DNA of 64,000 bases from Heyndrickxia sporothermodurans (GCA_016756695.1 CP066701.1:3616001-3680000); one strand, 5' to 3'; positions 1 through 9,359 are shown, counted from the stretch's first letter. Program-made: numbers and translations. The notes: generated by a model not told the origin, from the sequence alone.

Positions 1-740
1 TTGCTTTTCAAACATTTTTAGCAAAACCGGATATGGGAGCGGTACTAGGCGGAATGGTTACTCCTAAGTTTGAAGGAGTAGATAGTATCTTACTCGCTGC
101 CGGTATTTTAGGGGCGACGGTAATGCCACATGCAATCTACCTACACTCTTCACTAACACAAAATAGAATTGTTGGAAAAAATGAAGCAGAAAAGAAAAGA
201 ATCTTTAAATTCGAATTTATTGATATCATTATTGCAATGATTATTGCCGGAGCGATCAATATGTGTATGCTCATCGTTTCAGCGGCATTATTTTTTAAAA
301 ATGGGTTAGTTGTTGAAGATTTAGATGTAGCATTCCATCAATTTGGCCAGTATGTCAGCCCAATAGCTGCGATTTCATTCGGTCTTGGGTTACTAATTGC
401 CGGCTTATCAAGTTCTTCAGTTGGGACGATGTCTGGTGATGTCGTCATGCAAGGATTTATTAATGTACGTATTAACTTATATTTACGACGAGCGATAACA
501 ATGATCCCTGCTCTTGCTATAATAATTTCTGGTGTGAACCCAACAAATGCATTAGTCATGAGTCAAGTCGTTTTATCATTTGGTATTGCCTTTGCATTAG
601 TACCGCTTATTATGTTTACAAGTAATAAGAAGCTTATGGGAGGACTTACAAACCATCGTGTAACAACGATCATTTCATGGATAGTTGCAGCGTTAGTGAT
701 TTTATTAAATATCTTTTTACTTATTGAAACAGTATTTTAA
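1..740 (+). CDS. mntH: Nramp-type Mn2+/divalent metal transporter MntH, C-terminal part
   Basis: Open from the window edge (frame starts at base 3) to a TAA at 738-740, so the N-terminal part lies outside. The protein is a multi-helix membrane protein. The stretch MPHAIYLHSS matches the sixth-helix metal-binding motif of Nramp/MntH carriers, which import Mn2+ with protons. GLSSSSVGTMSGDVVMQGF and the hydrophobic end also fit the family. A strong hairpin follows the stop. In Bacillus mntH is normally controlled by MntR, but its promoter is not in view. Family call is firm; substrate is inferred from the family. Confidence 0.93.
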   Translation, partial: AFQTFLAKPDMGAVLGGMVTPKFEGVDSILLAAGILGATVMPHAIYLHSSLTQNRIVGKNEAEKKRIFKFEFIDIIIAMIIAGAINMCMLIVSAALFFKNGLVVEDLDVAFHQFGQYVSPIAAISFGLGLLIAGLSSSSVGTMSGDVVMQGFINVRINLYLRRAITMIPALAIIISGVNPTNALVMSQVVLSFGIAFALVPLIMFTSNKKLMGGLTNHRVTTIISWIVAALVILLNIFLLIETVF

Positions 741-748
741 TAATAAAT

Positions 749-784
749 GAAAAAAGTCGTGTTCAAATACACGACTTTTTTATA
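749..784 (+). terminator. Rho-independent terminator of mntH
   Basis: A 13-bp stem (AAAAAAGTCGTGT pairing with ACACGACTTTTTT) closes a 6-nt loop and runs into T residues, directly after the mntH stop. Confidence 0.9.
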
Positions 785-983
785 TACTTAGGTGCTAATT
801 CATTCATTTTTTTCCATTGCATTGAATAATACTGAAAATCATCCCCTCCAGTGGGTCATACATATTTATCAATACCAATTACATCAATGTGTGCGTAAAA
901 GGAAATTGTCACAGTATTTTACCTTTTAATATAGTGGCTCTCGATATACAATAACTATAGAATTTCCAAGGAGTGAAGCTACT

Positions 984-1082
984 TTGAATAATATATGGAT
1001 TCCAATCCTAAGTATCATGGTCATCATTTATATCGTAATTGGTATATTCCTCGTTCGGTTTATTAAAAAAAATAAGCGTTGA
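984..1082 (+). CDS. 32-aa single-helix membrane peptide, TTG start
   Basis: A 32-codon frame begins at TTG with a strong ribosome site (AAGGAG at about 968-973, spacing 10). It encodes a hydrophobic helix (LSIMVIIYIVIGIFLVRF) followed by a basic tail, IKKNKR. This is the layout of a small inner-membrane peptide with a cytoplasmic basic end. No family recognised. The next 260 bases (1083-1341) show no gene. Confidence 0.6.
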   Translation: MNNIWIPILSIMVIIYIVIGIFLVRFIKKNKR

Positions 1083-1341
1083 CGTTTTTCACCTATTCGT
1101 TTGTGTGCCTAAATTGCGATGCAGTTTACGTATAAGGTGAAAAAAAAGTAATGCGATACATTGAACAAACAAATAGACACTTTGGGAATAAATTAATTTC
1201 CAACCATGATAATTAAATACGTGTAAAACCTTATTAAGATGTTCGTAAAATGTCGCACCTATCGTGCATATTAGATTGCTGCGTCTATAAAAATGGTGAG
1301 TTCCATTTATATCATCCCTTAAATAATTTTTCTTTCTAGTA

Positions 1342-1820
1342 CTAGTTATTTCTCCTCTGGCATACCATCATTTCCATTTTACATGTCCATTTATAAAATA
1401 TAATAAGTATTAAAAGTAGAAACGGATCAACGATTGCGGAGATCCCTAAATTCCACCATCCATAATGAAAATAACCCCAAGGTTCAGGAAGTAAAGCTAC
1501 CTTTTCATAAATTAAAATGAATACATACCAACAAATAAAATATATAATTCGCTTAAATAATCGAGATTGATTTGGATACCAATTTAGAAATATCAAATTA
1601 ACCGGGGGAACGATTAATGCGATTGAAGGAATAGATGTCCATTCAATTTCTTTATCAAAATACCAATAACCTTGATATTTCACATCAACAAACAAATCCA
1701 CCATCATTTGCAGCGATACTGTGAAACACCAGATATGGATAATCTGATTTAGGGAAAGTTTTTGTTGGTAGTAAAAGCAATTGTATTAAAAAGGATAATC
1801 GCAATAATAAAGCCAATCAT
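1342..1820 (-). pseudogene. CBO0543-family membrane protein, frameshifted
   Basis: The long frame from 1707 lacks its beginning. Upstream in a second frame is an ATG at 1820 with an AAGGACG ribosome site, encoding a hydrophobic start (MIGFIIAIILFNTIAFTTNK). The frame then continues into SLNQIIHIW in the other frame. One extra A in the run of five (T5 at 1759-1763 on the plus strand) would join them as TTNKKLSLNQIIHIW, which fits the family. The rest has several hydrophobic helices with many aromatic residues, typical of CBO0543-type proteins of spore-formers. It is either a one-base deletion or a homopolymer sequencing error. Confidence 0.75.
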
Positions 1821-1891
1821 AGAAAACGTCCTTTTTAGTTTTAAATTAACCTTACTTTGTTGTTCTAGTAAATCATTATCTGCATAAAGCC

Positions 1892-1928
1892 AAAAAGTAT
1901 TGGATGAAATATAATATTTTCATCCAAT
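1892..1928 (-). terminator. Terminator of dps
   Basis: Inverted repeat ATTGGATGAAA / TTTCATCCAAT (1899-1909 and 1918-1928). Read on the minus strand it is followed by ACTTTTTGG. It lies 46 bases past the dps stop. Confidence 0.75.
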
Positions 1929-1973
1929 AACAGGATTAGTAATCCTCTTTTCTTTCCTTTTGCTAATTAATTA

Positions 1974-2423
1974 TTATTCATAAGCAAGATAAGCGTTAAA
2001 CATCCAAATATGCTTTTCAAATTTTCCTTGTAATTCGTTTAACAAATCAATTGTCGGTTGATCTTGTTGCTCTTCAGCTAACTTTCTTCCTGTTTCATTC
2101 AATTCTCTTACCATTTGCCCATAATCACTGATTAATTGAGAAATAAGCTCATTTTCCTTGTCATCCGCCTGTGCCTCAACAAGAGTCGTTTCTTCTAGAA
2201 ATTTGCTCATTGTTGCTAATGGCTTTCCCCCAATTGCAAGAATTCTTTCTGCAAGTGTATCTATATCTGCTGCCATTTCGGTATATAATTCTTCAAATAA
2301 TTTATGTAAGTGGAAAAAATGTCTTCCTTGTACAAACCAATGGTAGCGATGAAGTTTAATATACATTACAGAGAAATTAGATAATTCTTGATTTAAGAAA
2401 TTGATTAATTTTTGATTAGACAC
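1974..2423 (-). CDS. dps: Dps-family ferritin-like DNA-binding/iron storage protein
   Basis: 149 aa, the usual Dps length. It contains the ferroxidase-centre pattern of the family (KLHRYHWFVQGRHFFHLH, then EELYTEMAADIDTLAERI and ILAIGGKP). Dps proteins form dodecamers that oxidise and store iron and protect DNA under starvation or peroxide stress. The start is GTG at 2421-2423, chosen because GGAGA sits about 9 bases upstream. Monocistronic with its own terminator. PerR control is common for this family, but I did not identify a PerR box. Confidence 0.92.
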   Translation of the reverse strand: MSNQKLINFLNQELSNFSVMYIKLHRYHWFVQGRHFFHLHKLFEELYTEMAADIDTLAERILAIGGKPLATMSKFLEETTLVEAQADDKENELISQLISDYGQMVRELNETGRKLAEEQQDQPTIDLLNELQGKFEKHIWMFNAYLAYE

Positions 2424-2513
2424 GACAACTTCTCCTTTTTCCTATAGTTTCATTTATTTTCTCCTAAATAAAATTTTTTACCCAACATTACTTATTGTTG
2501 TTTTTTTAAATAA

Positions 2514-2545
2514 TTAAAAGGCGATTTCTACATCGCCTTTTTATT
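2514..2545 (-). terminator. Terminator after the 39-aa gene (bidirectional)
   Basis: Stem AAAGGCGAT / ATCGCCTTT with a 6-nt loop; T-runs flank both sides. It lies just past the stop of the small gene at 2551-2670. Confidence 0.8.
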
Positions 2546-2550
2546 GTTCT

Positions 2551-2670
2551 TTAGTATTCTATTTCTTCATAATCTTTTGGTTGTGGTAAAGGATTATTAG
2601 GCTGTCTTATGTTTGCCTTTGGTTTCGCCTTATTTTGATTCGGAGTAGAATTCTTTTTACTTTTACTCAA
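2551..2670 (-). CDS. 39-aa hydrophilic Lys/Asn/Pro-rich small protein
   Basis: TTG start with a good GAGGTGA ribosome site about 6 bases upstream, then 39 codons and TAA. The peptide starts MSKSKKNSTPNQNKAKPKAN and ends in the acidic PKDYEEIEY. Composition and size resemble minor spore proteins of Bacillaceae, but no named Ssp family fits clearly. It sits between its own ribosome site and a terminator, which supports real expression. Confidence 0.6.
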   Translation of the reverse strand: MSKSKKNSTPNQNKAKPKANIRQPNNPLPQPKDYEEIEY

Positions 2671-2719
2671 AATTACTCACCTCAATGTATATTCTTGAGT
2701 CCAATGATCTTTTTTATAC

Positions 2720-3214
2720 TTACCGAATATTTGTAAATTCGGTGTGTCCTTTACTAAGGCTTTTAATATTCGTATAAACAAGCAAAAACACTAAGTAGCC
2801 TAGAACACCACCAATTGTATTTAAAATAATATCATCAACATCAAAACCGCCTACATGATAGGTTAGCTGGATCGATTCAACAATGACTGTGGTGAAAAAT
2901 GATAAAAATAGAACCTTTAAAAATCCGTTCAATCGTTTAATTAATAAAGGAGCAAGAAAACCTAACGGCATAAAGGCAAGAACATTTCCGAATAGATTGG
3001 AAAACCAAATAGTAAAATTAAAATGGTCATAGTAATCAATATACATTTTTATTGTTTTAAATGGGATTATATTATAATTTTCTTGTGTTGCAGGTATCCG
3101 ATATCGACCTAAGAAAAGAATGTATAACATATAGCAAAAATAAACGAAAAAAATAAGCCAAAAAATGATTTTAAGTATTTTTCTTACCTTTTTAAGATTA
3201 ATGATTTGGAACAT
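2720..3214 (-). CDS. VanZ-like family membrane protein
   Basis: 164 aa with a helix near the N-terminus and further helices later. Characteristic VanZ motifs are present: YNIIPFKTI early, then NLFGNVLAFMPLGFLAPLL, ESIQL and FDVDDIILNTIGGVLGY. VanZ relatives are envelope proteins; the founding member lowers teicoplanin susceptibility, but most chromosomal copies have no proven role. Single gene. Bases 3215-3337 upstream are AT-rich and hold no other gene. Confidence 0.85.
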   Translation of the reverse strand: MFQIINLKKVRKILKIIFWLIFFVYFCYMLYILFLGRYRIPATQENYNIIPFKTIKMYIDYYDHFNFTIWFSNLFGNVLAFMPLGFLAPLLIKRLNGFLKVLFLSFFTTVIVESIQLTYHVGGFDVDDIILNTIGGVLGYLVFLLVYTNIKSLSKGHTEFTNIR

Positions 3215-3337
3215 CTTTCTCCCCCAACATTCTCTATTACTAAAATGTATGTATCATTTACAAAATGATGCATTACCTATTATAGACGATTTTTTTCTCT
3301 TTTTTACACAAAATCGGTAATTACCATAAATTCTATT

Positions 3338-3369
3338 AAAAAAAGGCAATGATATGTATATCATCACCG
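3338..3369 (-). terminator. Terminator of the amino acid ABC operon
   Basis: On the minus strand GGTGATGATA pairs with TATCATTGCC across a 4-nt loop and is followed by seven T residues, just past the ATPase stop. Confidence 0.8.
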
Positions 3370-3378
3370 CTGGGATTG

Positions 3379-4125
3379 TTACCTTGCATTTACCTTATTT
3401 AAAAATTGCAAAAGACGAGGATTATTCGATTGTCCAAACACTTCATTAGGAGTGCCCTGTTCAACGACTATCCCTTGATCCATAAATATCACCTGATCGG
3501 CAACATCTCGTGCAAATTGCATTTCATGCGTGACAACTACCATAGTCATTCCTTCATTTGCTAAATCTTTCATAACTTTTAGCACTTCTCCAACAAGCTC
3601 AGGATCAAGGGCGGATGTTGGTTCATCAAATAATATGACTTCGGGATCCAACGCCATTGCTCGTGCAATCCCAACACGTTGCTGCTGTCCACCTGAAAGT
3701 TGATGTGGATACATGTCACCACGATCTTTTAGCCCTACTTTTTCTAACAATCCTAATGCTTTTTGCTTTGCTTCTGCCTTTGAACGTTTCAATACTGTAA
3801 CTTGTCCTTCCATGATGTTTTCCAGTGCTGTCAAATGCGGAAACAAATTATACCCTTGAAAAACCATACCTGTTTGTTTGCGAATAGCCATTATTTCTTG
3901 AAGCTTTATCTTTCTATTTTCTTGAAATTCCAGTTTTCGATTTCCAATCGAAAGTGAACCTTTATCTGGAGTCTCCAATAGATTTAAACAACGAAGAAGA
4001 GTTGTTTTTCCTGAACCAGATGGTCCAATGATAACAGCAGTTTGCCCTTTTTCGATTGAAAGTGTAATCCCTTTTAAAACTTCTAAATCATGAAAACGTT
4101 TATGCAATTGTTGGATAGAAATCAT
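3379..4125 (-). CDS. Polar amino acid ABC transporter, ATP-binding subunit
   Basis: 248 aa, full length. Walker [12 protein letters not shown] near residue 34, signature LSGGQQQR near 142, Walker [14 protein letters not shown] and the H-loop VVTHE. This is the GlnQ/TcyC/TcyN subfamily, which drives uptake of polar amino acids such as cystine or glutamine. It is the last gene of an operon whose permease is split by an IS and whose binding protein is truncated, so although intact it probably has no working partners here. Substrate cannot be set from sequence. Confidence 0.9.
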   Translation of the reverse strand: MISIQQLHKRFHDLEVLKGITLSIEKGQTAVIIGPSGSGKTTLLRCLNLLETPDKGSLSIGNRKLEFQENRKIKLQEIMAIRKQTGMVFQGYNLFPHLTALENIMEGQVTVLKRSKAEAKQKALGLLEKVGLKDRGDMYPHQLSGGQQQRVGIARAMALDPEVILFDEPTSALDPELVGEVLKVMKDLANEGMTMVVVTHEMQFARDVADQVIFMDQGIVVEQGTPNEVFGQSNNPRLLQFLNKVNAR

Positions 4126-4138
4126 TCTTCGTCCCCCA

Positions 4139-4537
4139 CTATTTTGCTACCGTTCGATTATATCGCCTTTCAAGCATAGATTGACCAAACGATAACACAG
4201 TACTAAATAGTAAATAAATGAAAGCTACTTCTATATATAGCCAAAGCGGCTCATAAGTGGCAGCAACGATTTGCTGACTTTTTTGGAACATTTCAGTAAC
4301 AGTTATCGTTGCAGCAAGTGACGTATCTTTCACTAAACTGATAAAAGAATTCCCTAAAGGTGGCAAGGATACACGCATTGCTTGTGGTAATATAATTCTT
4401 CTCATCGCTTGGGATTTCTTCATCCCTATTGAGTATGCTGCTTCCCATTGGCCTTTTGGAATAGATAAAATGGATGCCCGAAAAATTTCGGAACTATATG
4501 CTCCCACATTTAAGGTGAAGCCGATGATTGCTGCAGG
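4139..4537 (-). pseudogene. Amino acid ABC permease, C-terminal part (split by IS21-family element)
   Basis: Encodes the C-terminal 132 or so residues of a HisM/TcyL-type permease, including the EAA loop (AAYSIGMKKSQAMRRIILPQA). The 5' part is at 6969-7260. Removing the element at 4538-6968 and one copy of the 7-bp duplication joins PFPA to AIIGFTLNVGAYSSE and gives an uninterrupted 227-aa permease (684 bases including stop). The gene was therefore complete before insertion. Confidence 0.92.
4531..4537. repeat. Target site duplication CTGCAGG, left copy
   Basis: CTGCAGG directly precedes the TGTAAAC tip of the element and is repeated at 6969-6975 after its TTTACA end. Seven bases fits IS21-family duplications. 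Confidence 0.88.
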
Positions 4538-4664
4538 TGTAAACGCTAAAATAAAAGTTGACCACTTTAGCGCAATTCGCTAACCAAAAAGTTGACCACC
4601 CTTAACACCCAATCCCTTATCATAGAGTTTGTCGAGAACTTCATGATTCGGGAGGAAAAAAAGG

Positions 4665-6173
4665 ATGTTAAAGATGGCTAATATAGAGCTTATCAGAAAA
4701 TTGCACTTTAAAGAAGGTCGTTCTATACGACAATTAGCGAAAGATCTTACATTATCAAGACAAACCATTCGAAAAGCTTTACAACAGAATGAAATTCCAA
4801 CCTATCAACGATCAAAGCCGGTTACCAATCCGGTCATCGACCCCGTTAAACCAATTATTATCCGATGGTTAACGGACGATGAAACAGCCCCCTAAAACAG
4901 CGTCACAGTCTTTGCTCAAATCCACAGACGCTTGGTGAAAGAATATGGCTTTAAAGGTGGAGAATCCACTGTACGCCGTTTTGTACGCCAATATAAGCGA
5001 CTCAAAGAAACTCCTAATCTCTATACCGTTGGAATTCGATCCCGGTGAATTTGCCCAATTTGATTGGGGGAAATCATTGTGCTTTTAAATGGGATTGAAA
5101 CGAAGGTAATGCTTTTTGTATGAGACTTTTGTATAGCCGTAAGATTTTTGTAAAAGTGTTTCAGCATCAACGGCAGGAGGCGTTATTTCAAGGTCACGCA
5201 GATGCCTTTGATTATTTCGGTGGTGTCCCGAAAACGATTGTCTATGACAATATGAAAACAGCGGTAAAGAAGGTGTTAGAAGGGACCAAGCGTGAAGAAC
5301 AGGGGTACTTTATCCAGTTTCGATCATACTATCTTTTTGATGCCCAATTTTGTGCACCCGCAAAAGGAAATGAAAAAGGACAAGTAGAGAAACTAGTTCA
5401 AACAGCACGAGCTCAATTTTTAGTTCCCGTTCCACAGGTAAGTGACTTACAGGTACTTAATCACTATCTTTTAGAACAATGTGATGCCTATGAAGAAACC
5501 TATGTTCCAAAAACGAAAGAACAGGTGGGTGAACGATTTTTACAAGAGAAGCAACAGCTTCTGCCGATTATTGGTACTCATCCTTGCGCAAGGAAGGTAA
5601 GAGCCTCTGTCAACAGTCTTTCGCTTGTTAATTTTGAAACAAACGCCTATTCGGTACCTACTAGGTATGCCGGTCGGAAAGATGCACAAATAAATGCTTA
5701 TGTAAATCACATTGAAATAAACATTGACGGAAACTGTGTAGCCAAACATGAGCGTTCATACGAAAAGCTTCAAGAAATTTTTGAAGTGGATCATTACTTG
5801 GATGAACTGGAGAGAAAACCAAAGTACCATCCAGCATGCGCGCCCAGTTCGAAGAGCTAATCTTCCACCAAGTTATCAAGAATTTTATAAGAGAAGTCTT
5901 TCAAAGTATGGGCATGGAAAAGAGTTTATTAAACTATTAAAACTCCATCGGGAGTTTACGATGGAAACAGTAGAAAGGGCAGTGGCAAGTTGTGTAAAAA
6001 GAGCGCTATATACAGCTGCTGATAGTGTAAGGCATTATCTTTACCTCATGACTCAGCCGGAAGCAACAAAGCCAGCCCCAATAAAATATGAAATGGAGCA
6101 GTCCGTCACCGTCAAGGCTCCTACATTTAGCCCGTATGACCAACTATTACAGAAAGGGAGGTATATTCACTGA
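4665..6173 (+). pseudogene. istA: istA transposase, broken by several lesions
   Basis: Starts MLKMANIELIRKLHFKEGRS with a helix-turn-helix (IRQLAKDLTLSRQTIRKAL). A stop follows at about 4893 and frame changes occur near 5030, 5090 and 5830. Pieces in different frames match IS21 transposases: FAQFDWG near 5055, then GGVPKTIVYDNMKTAV and APAKGNEKGQVEKLV, which carry DDE catalytic-core motifs. The last part runs to TGA at 6171-6173. Not functional as written. Confidence 0.88.
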
Positions 6174-6909
6174 ATACACACCGTTATCAAATGGATGAAT
6201 ATCTAAAAAGGCTGCGCTTGCCGACTATACGTGAACAAGTTGACGCTTATTTGCGCGAAGCAAATGAGCAACAAATTACCTATGAAGAATTTCTCTTTCA
6301 ATTATTATCGATTGAAATAGCTGAGCGAGAAATCAAAAGAAAGAGTTAGCCAGAAAAAGGCGCAATTCCCTGTACATAAGGACCTCCTCTCTTTTCAATT
6401 TGAGGAGGCTCCCACGTACCAAAAAGACGCATTCTGGACATCTTTCAAGGGGAGTACATTCAGCAGAAAAGGAATGTCATTTTTATTGGGAACTCAGGTA
6501 CAGGAAAGTCGCATTTATCAATTGCGTTAGGGAAGAGGCGATTAATCAAGGCTATACTGTCAAATATTATACGGTACCGCCCGCCTATCGAATGAACTGA
6601 TGGAAGCCCAAGACGAAAAAGGCTCCTCCAGTTGGAGAAACAATGGTTGGTGCAGATGTCACGATTATTGATGAACTTGGCTATATCCCCTACCACCAGA
6701 GAGCAGCCGAATTACTGTTTCAATTTTTTTCTACTCGTTATGAAAGAGGAAGCATGATTATCACTAGCAATCGGGAGTTTAGCCGATGGGTAGAAGTTTT
6801 TCACGATGAACAGATGACCGCCGCCTTGTTAGATCGAGTGACTCACAAGGCCCACATTATCCCAATGAACGGAGAGAGTTATCGTCTCAAAGAAACATAT
6901 TCGAAGTAA
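6171..6909 (+). pseudogene. istB: istB helper ATPase, broken by several lesions
   Basis: A GGGAGG ribosome site at about 6155 precedes a frame beginning NTHRYQMDEYLKRLRL, which overlaps the istA stop. It ends at TAG near 6348. Later pieces in other frames show the IstB AAA+ motifs: GTGKSH near 6500, VTIIDELGYIPYHQRAAELL (Walker B) and the C-terminal SRWVEVFHDEQMTAALLDRV. At least three frame disruptions make it a pseudogene. Confidence 0.87.
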
Positions 6910-6968
6910 CAAAAGGGTGGTCAACTTTTACATGAGCGACATGGTCAACTTTTGGGTTGACATTTACA

Positions 6969-6975
6969 CTGCAGG
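6969..6975. repeat. Target site duplication CTGCAGG, right copy
   Basis: Second copy of the 7-bp duplication flanking the IS21-family element; the first is at 4531-4537. Confidence 0.88.
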
Positions 6976-7260
6976 AAACGGATCTAACGTAACCCCTAAT
7001 TTAGGCAATCCATAAAAAAGGATAAACAATTGAACGAGTAAAGGGGTCCCTCTAAAAATCCATAAATAAAATTTAGCGAGTAAGATTAATGGTTTAATTG
7101 TAGAAATGCGAATAATCGCTATCAGAAATGCTAGTACCGTTCCTAATATAAATGTAATGATTGAAAGAGGAATAGTAAAATATATGCCTGCTTTTAGTAT
7201 AGGAAAAAAGGAATCACGCAGGATTCCGAGTATTCGGATGGTAGATTCATCTGTGAACAT
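6969..7260 (-). pseudogene. Amino acid ABC permease, N-terminal part (split by IS21-family element)
   Basis: ATG at 7258-7260 gives MFTDESTIRILGILRDSFF and two helices up to LGVTLDPFPA, where the element interrupts. Read alone it stops at once (V, stop) inside the insertion. The 3' part is at 4139-4537. Confidence 0.92.
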
Positions 7261-7275
7261 CTTTAATCGATCCCT

Positions 7276-7758
7276 TTACTTCGACACATCTGTGCCAAAC
7301 CATTTTTTTGAAATTTTCAAATAGGTACCATCTTTTTTCATATCTGCAAGTGCTCCGTTTACAGCCTTCACTAGTTCATCTGAATTTTTCCGAAAAAGAA
7401 AAGCATTACTCGTCGCATTTTTTTCTTCATAGACGACTTTTATAGGCAAATTGGGTTGGTGTTTTTTCAAATCTAAATAAGAAAGACTATCGTTTATTGT
7501 TGCGTCAATTCGTTTTGAAGTGATCAGATCAATTGATTGATTGAATCCATCTACAACCGTATTTGTTGCACCATGGTCTTCTGCAATTTTTCGATAATTA
7601 CTATCTAATGACTGCCCTACTTTTTTTCCTTTTAAGTCATTTAACGTTTTTATGTCATGATTATCTTTTCCTACAATTAAAACAGCTTTCGAGACGATAT
7701 ATGGATCTGACATATCATATTTTTTCAATCGATCCGTTCGTACAGCTACTAAAGCAAA
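7276..7758 (-). pseudogene. Amino acid ABC substrate-binding protein, 5'-deleted remnant
   Basis: The frame encodes the second half of a family 3 solute-binding protein: VAVRTDRLKKYDMSDPYIVS, then LNDLKGKKVGQSLDSNY and a C-terminal KISKKWFGTD. The signal peptide and first lobe are missing. Homology appears to start near 7750, and a stop lies upstream in frame at 7777-7779. A short plus-strand gene with its own ribosome site begins at that boundary, so a deletion seems to have joined unrelated sequence. The exact breakpoint is my estimate. It would have worked with the split permease next to it. Confidence 0.82.
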
Positions 7759-7772
7759 AGGAGGGACAAATA

Positions 7773-7937
7773 TTGGTTAATCAAAATTTTAAAAAATTTC
7801 ATAAACTACAAGAAAAGCATAAGTCGAGTTACCTCGGAAAGGATACGGACCAAAAACAATTAAATCCAGATCCGGAATATAATAATCAATCAAATACCGA
7901 TAAAGCAATTGGAGCAACAGGAAGAGAACTAAAATAA
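7773..7937 (+). CDS. 54-aa hydrophilic small protein, TTG start
   Basis: A strong AGGAGGG ribosome site at 7759-7765 precedes TTG at 7773. The peptide is charged and polar (MVNQNFKKFHKLQEKHKSSY... ending SNTDKAIGATGRELK), with no helix of membrane type. No family recognised. A GC-rich hairpin follows directly. An upstream extension of the frame runs antisense to the binding-protein remnant and is not credible, so the start at 7773 is preferred. Confidence 0.65.
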   Translation: MVNQNFKKFHKLQEKHKSSYLGKDTDQKQLNPDPEYNNQSNTDKAIGATGRELK

Positions 7938-7962
7938 GCTAGGGGTTATCCCCTAGCTGTTT
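7937..7962 (+). terminator. Hairpin after the 54-aa gene
   Basis: Perfect 9-bp stem AGCTAGGGG / CCCCTAGCT with a 4-nt loop, followed by GTTTCAT. The T-run is weak, but the position right at the stop suggests a terminator. Confidence 0.65.
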
Positions 7963-8024
7963 CATATCAATGTTAAACATAAATTCAACTTTTTTAACGA
8001 ATTAAAAATACATACAATACAACT

Positions 8025-8714
8025 TTATAATGGCCATTCTTCTTGGTGATAGACCATATCCCAGAACATATATTCAAAGCGAGATGTCATTTGAAAATGT
8101 TTCTCTAAGGATACCAGTTCATGTTCCCGAGTTCCTTCAGTTAATTGATTCATTAACTTGATTAACCAAAGGGCAACCGATCCAAACTCATCTGATGAAT
8201 AAGTTTCTATCCAATGTGAATACGGATTTGATTTTATTTGATGGTGATGCTGTTTTTTTAAAAGCTTACCAATCTCCCAATAATCCCATGCACAAGGAAG
8301 CAAACAAGAAACTACTTCCGCTAATGACCCATTTAGTGATACGTTTACCATATAATTTGTATAAGCTAGATTTATAGGTGTTGGTTTTACCTGTTCTAAT
8401 TCCTCTTCAGATATCCCAAATTCTTTAGCATATTTTCTATGCAAGTCCATTTCAAAATGTAGAATTGAGTGTAATGAGTGGGAAAATTTTTGCATTGTTT
8501 GTAAATCTTTTGCTTTTTGAGTACCTATTGCAAATAACTTCGAATACTCAATTAAATACACATAATCCTGTTTCATATAATAAGCAAAAAGTTCAATTGG
8601 TAAAGAGCCGTCACCAATACCTTGAACAAATGGATGTTGATGATTTTTATTCCAAATGGGTTGAGCATTTCTATATAATCGATCGGTAAATAGCTTCCCT
8701 TGCGTCATTGTCAT
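8025..8714 (-). CDS. tenA: TenA-family thiaminase II / aminopyrimidine aminohydrolase
   Basis: 229 aa, last gene of the thiamine operon. TenA recovers HMP from degraded thiamine by hydrolysing aminopyrimidine derivatives. Seen here: HPFVQGIGDGSLPIELFAYYMKQDYVYL near the N-terminus, the conserved LLPCAWDYWEIG segment holding the catalytic-type Cys, and the Y/E-rich C-terminal FEYMFWDMVY. The start at 8714 (MTMTQGKLF) follows AGGGAG by about six bases; a longer start at 8738 would include that ribosome site. Confidence 0.92.
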   Translation of the reverse strand: MTMTQGKLFTDRLYRNAQPIWNKNHQHPFVQGIGDGSLPIELFAYYMKQDYVYLIEYSKLFAIGTQKAKDLQTMQKFSHSLHSILHFEMDLHRKYAKEFGISEEELEQVKPTPINLAYTNYMVNVSLNGSLAEVVSCLLPCAWDYWEIGKLLKKQHHHQIKSNPYSHWIETYSSDEFGSVALWLIKLMNQLTEGTREHELVSLEKHFQMTSRFEYMFWDMVYHQEEWPL

Positions 8715-8753
8715 ATTCTCCCTCTCTATTTTGCACATTGCAAATTTATTTTT

Positions 8754-9359
8754 TTACTGAAAAAGTTTTTTCGCTGCTTCCTTTGGGTTTTTTGCCTTCA
8801 TAATTGCAGAAACTACCGCAATTCCAGAAAAATTTATTTCTTTTAATTGATGAAAATTATCTAATGTTATTCCTCCGATTGCTACAGCTGGTATATTTAC
8901 AGAATCTTTAATTGCTTTTAAGGTTTCCATAGATAACACAGTTGCATCTTGTTTTGTTTTAGTTGGAAAAGCAGACCCTATTCCAATATAATCAGCTCCA
9001 ATTTTTTCAGCTAATTGGGCCTGCTCGATTGTTTGCGTAGACACACCAATAATCATTGACTTGGGAACTATTCGCTTTAAGGCAGAAAGCGGTATATCGT
9101 CTTGACCAACATGTATACCATCAGCTCCTACCGCTAACGCAATATCTACACGATCATTTATAATTAGAGGCACTTGATAGCTTTTTAACAACGCTTTTAA
9201 ATGTTTTGCTTTTTTATAAAATGTGAGTCCATCGCTATTCTTTTCACGAAGTTGAACGATGGTCACACCACCTTGCACAGCTTCTTCAACAATTGATAAA
9301 AGTTCGCCTATTGGGGTTCGTTCATCGGTAACTAAATAAAGATTGTAATTAACATTCAT
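8754..9359 (-). CDS. thiE: Thiamine-phosphate synthase ThiE
   Basis: 201 aa, a full-length TIM barrel. It joins HMP-pyrophosphate to hydroxyethylthiazole phosphate to give thiamine phosphate. Family motifs: LYLVTDE at the start, VQLREKN, IINDRVDIALAVGADGIHVGQDD, IGVSTQ, YIGIGSAFPTKTK and AIGGI. Its start overlaps the end of thiM by 11 bases, which implies translational coupling. Confidence 0.96.
   Translation of the reverse strand: MNVNYNLYLVTDERTPIGELLSIVEEAVQGGVTIVQLREKNSDGLTFYKKAKHLKALLKSYQVPLIINDRVDIALAVGADGIHVGQDDIPLSALKRIVPKSMIIGVSTQTIEQAQLAEKIGADYIGIGSAFPTKTKQDATVLSMETLKAIKDSVNIPAVAIGGITLDNFHQLKEINFSGIAVVSAIMKAKNPKEAAKKLFQ

Larger units (their letters stand above)
4538..6968 (+). mobile_element. 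IS21-family insertion sequence, degenerate copy, 2431 bp
   Basis: Ends are TGTAAACGCT at the left and GACATTTACA at the right, so the tips are TG and CA as in IS21. Subterminal repeats AAAAGTTGACCA occur at both ends in opposite orientation. The element carries istA and istB, both broken by stops and frameshifts, so it can no longer move by itself. It interrupts an amino acid permease gene. Confidence 0.92.

Noticed and set aside
4580-4768. 62-codon minus-strand frame in the left end of the first IS21-family element
   Set aside because: Opposite the istA start and within terminal repeats; no sign of a real gene.
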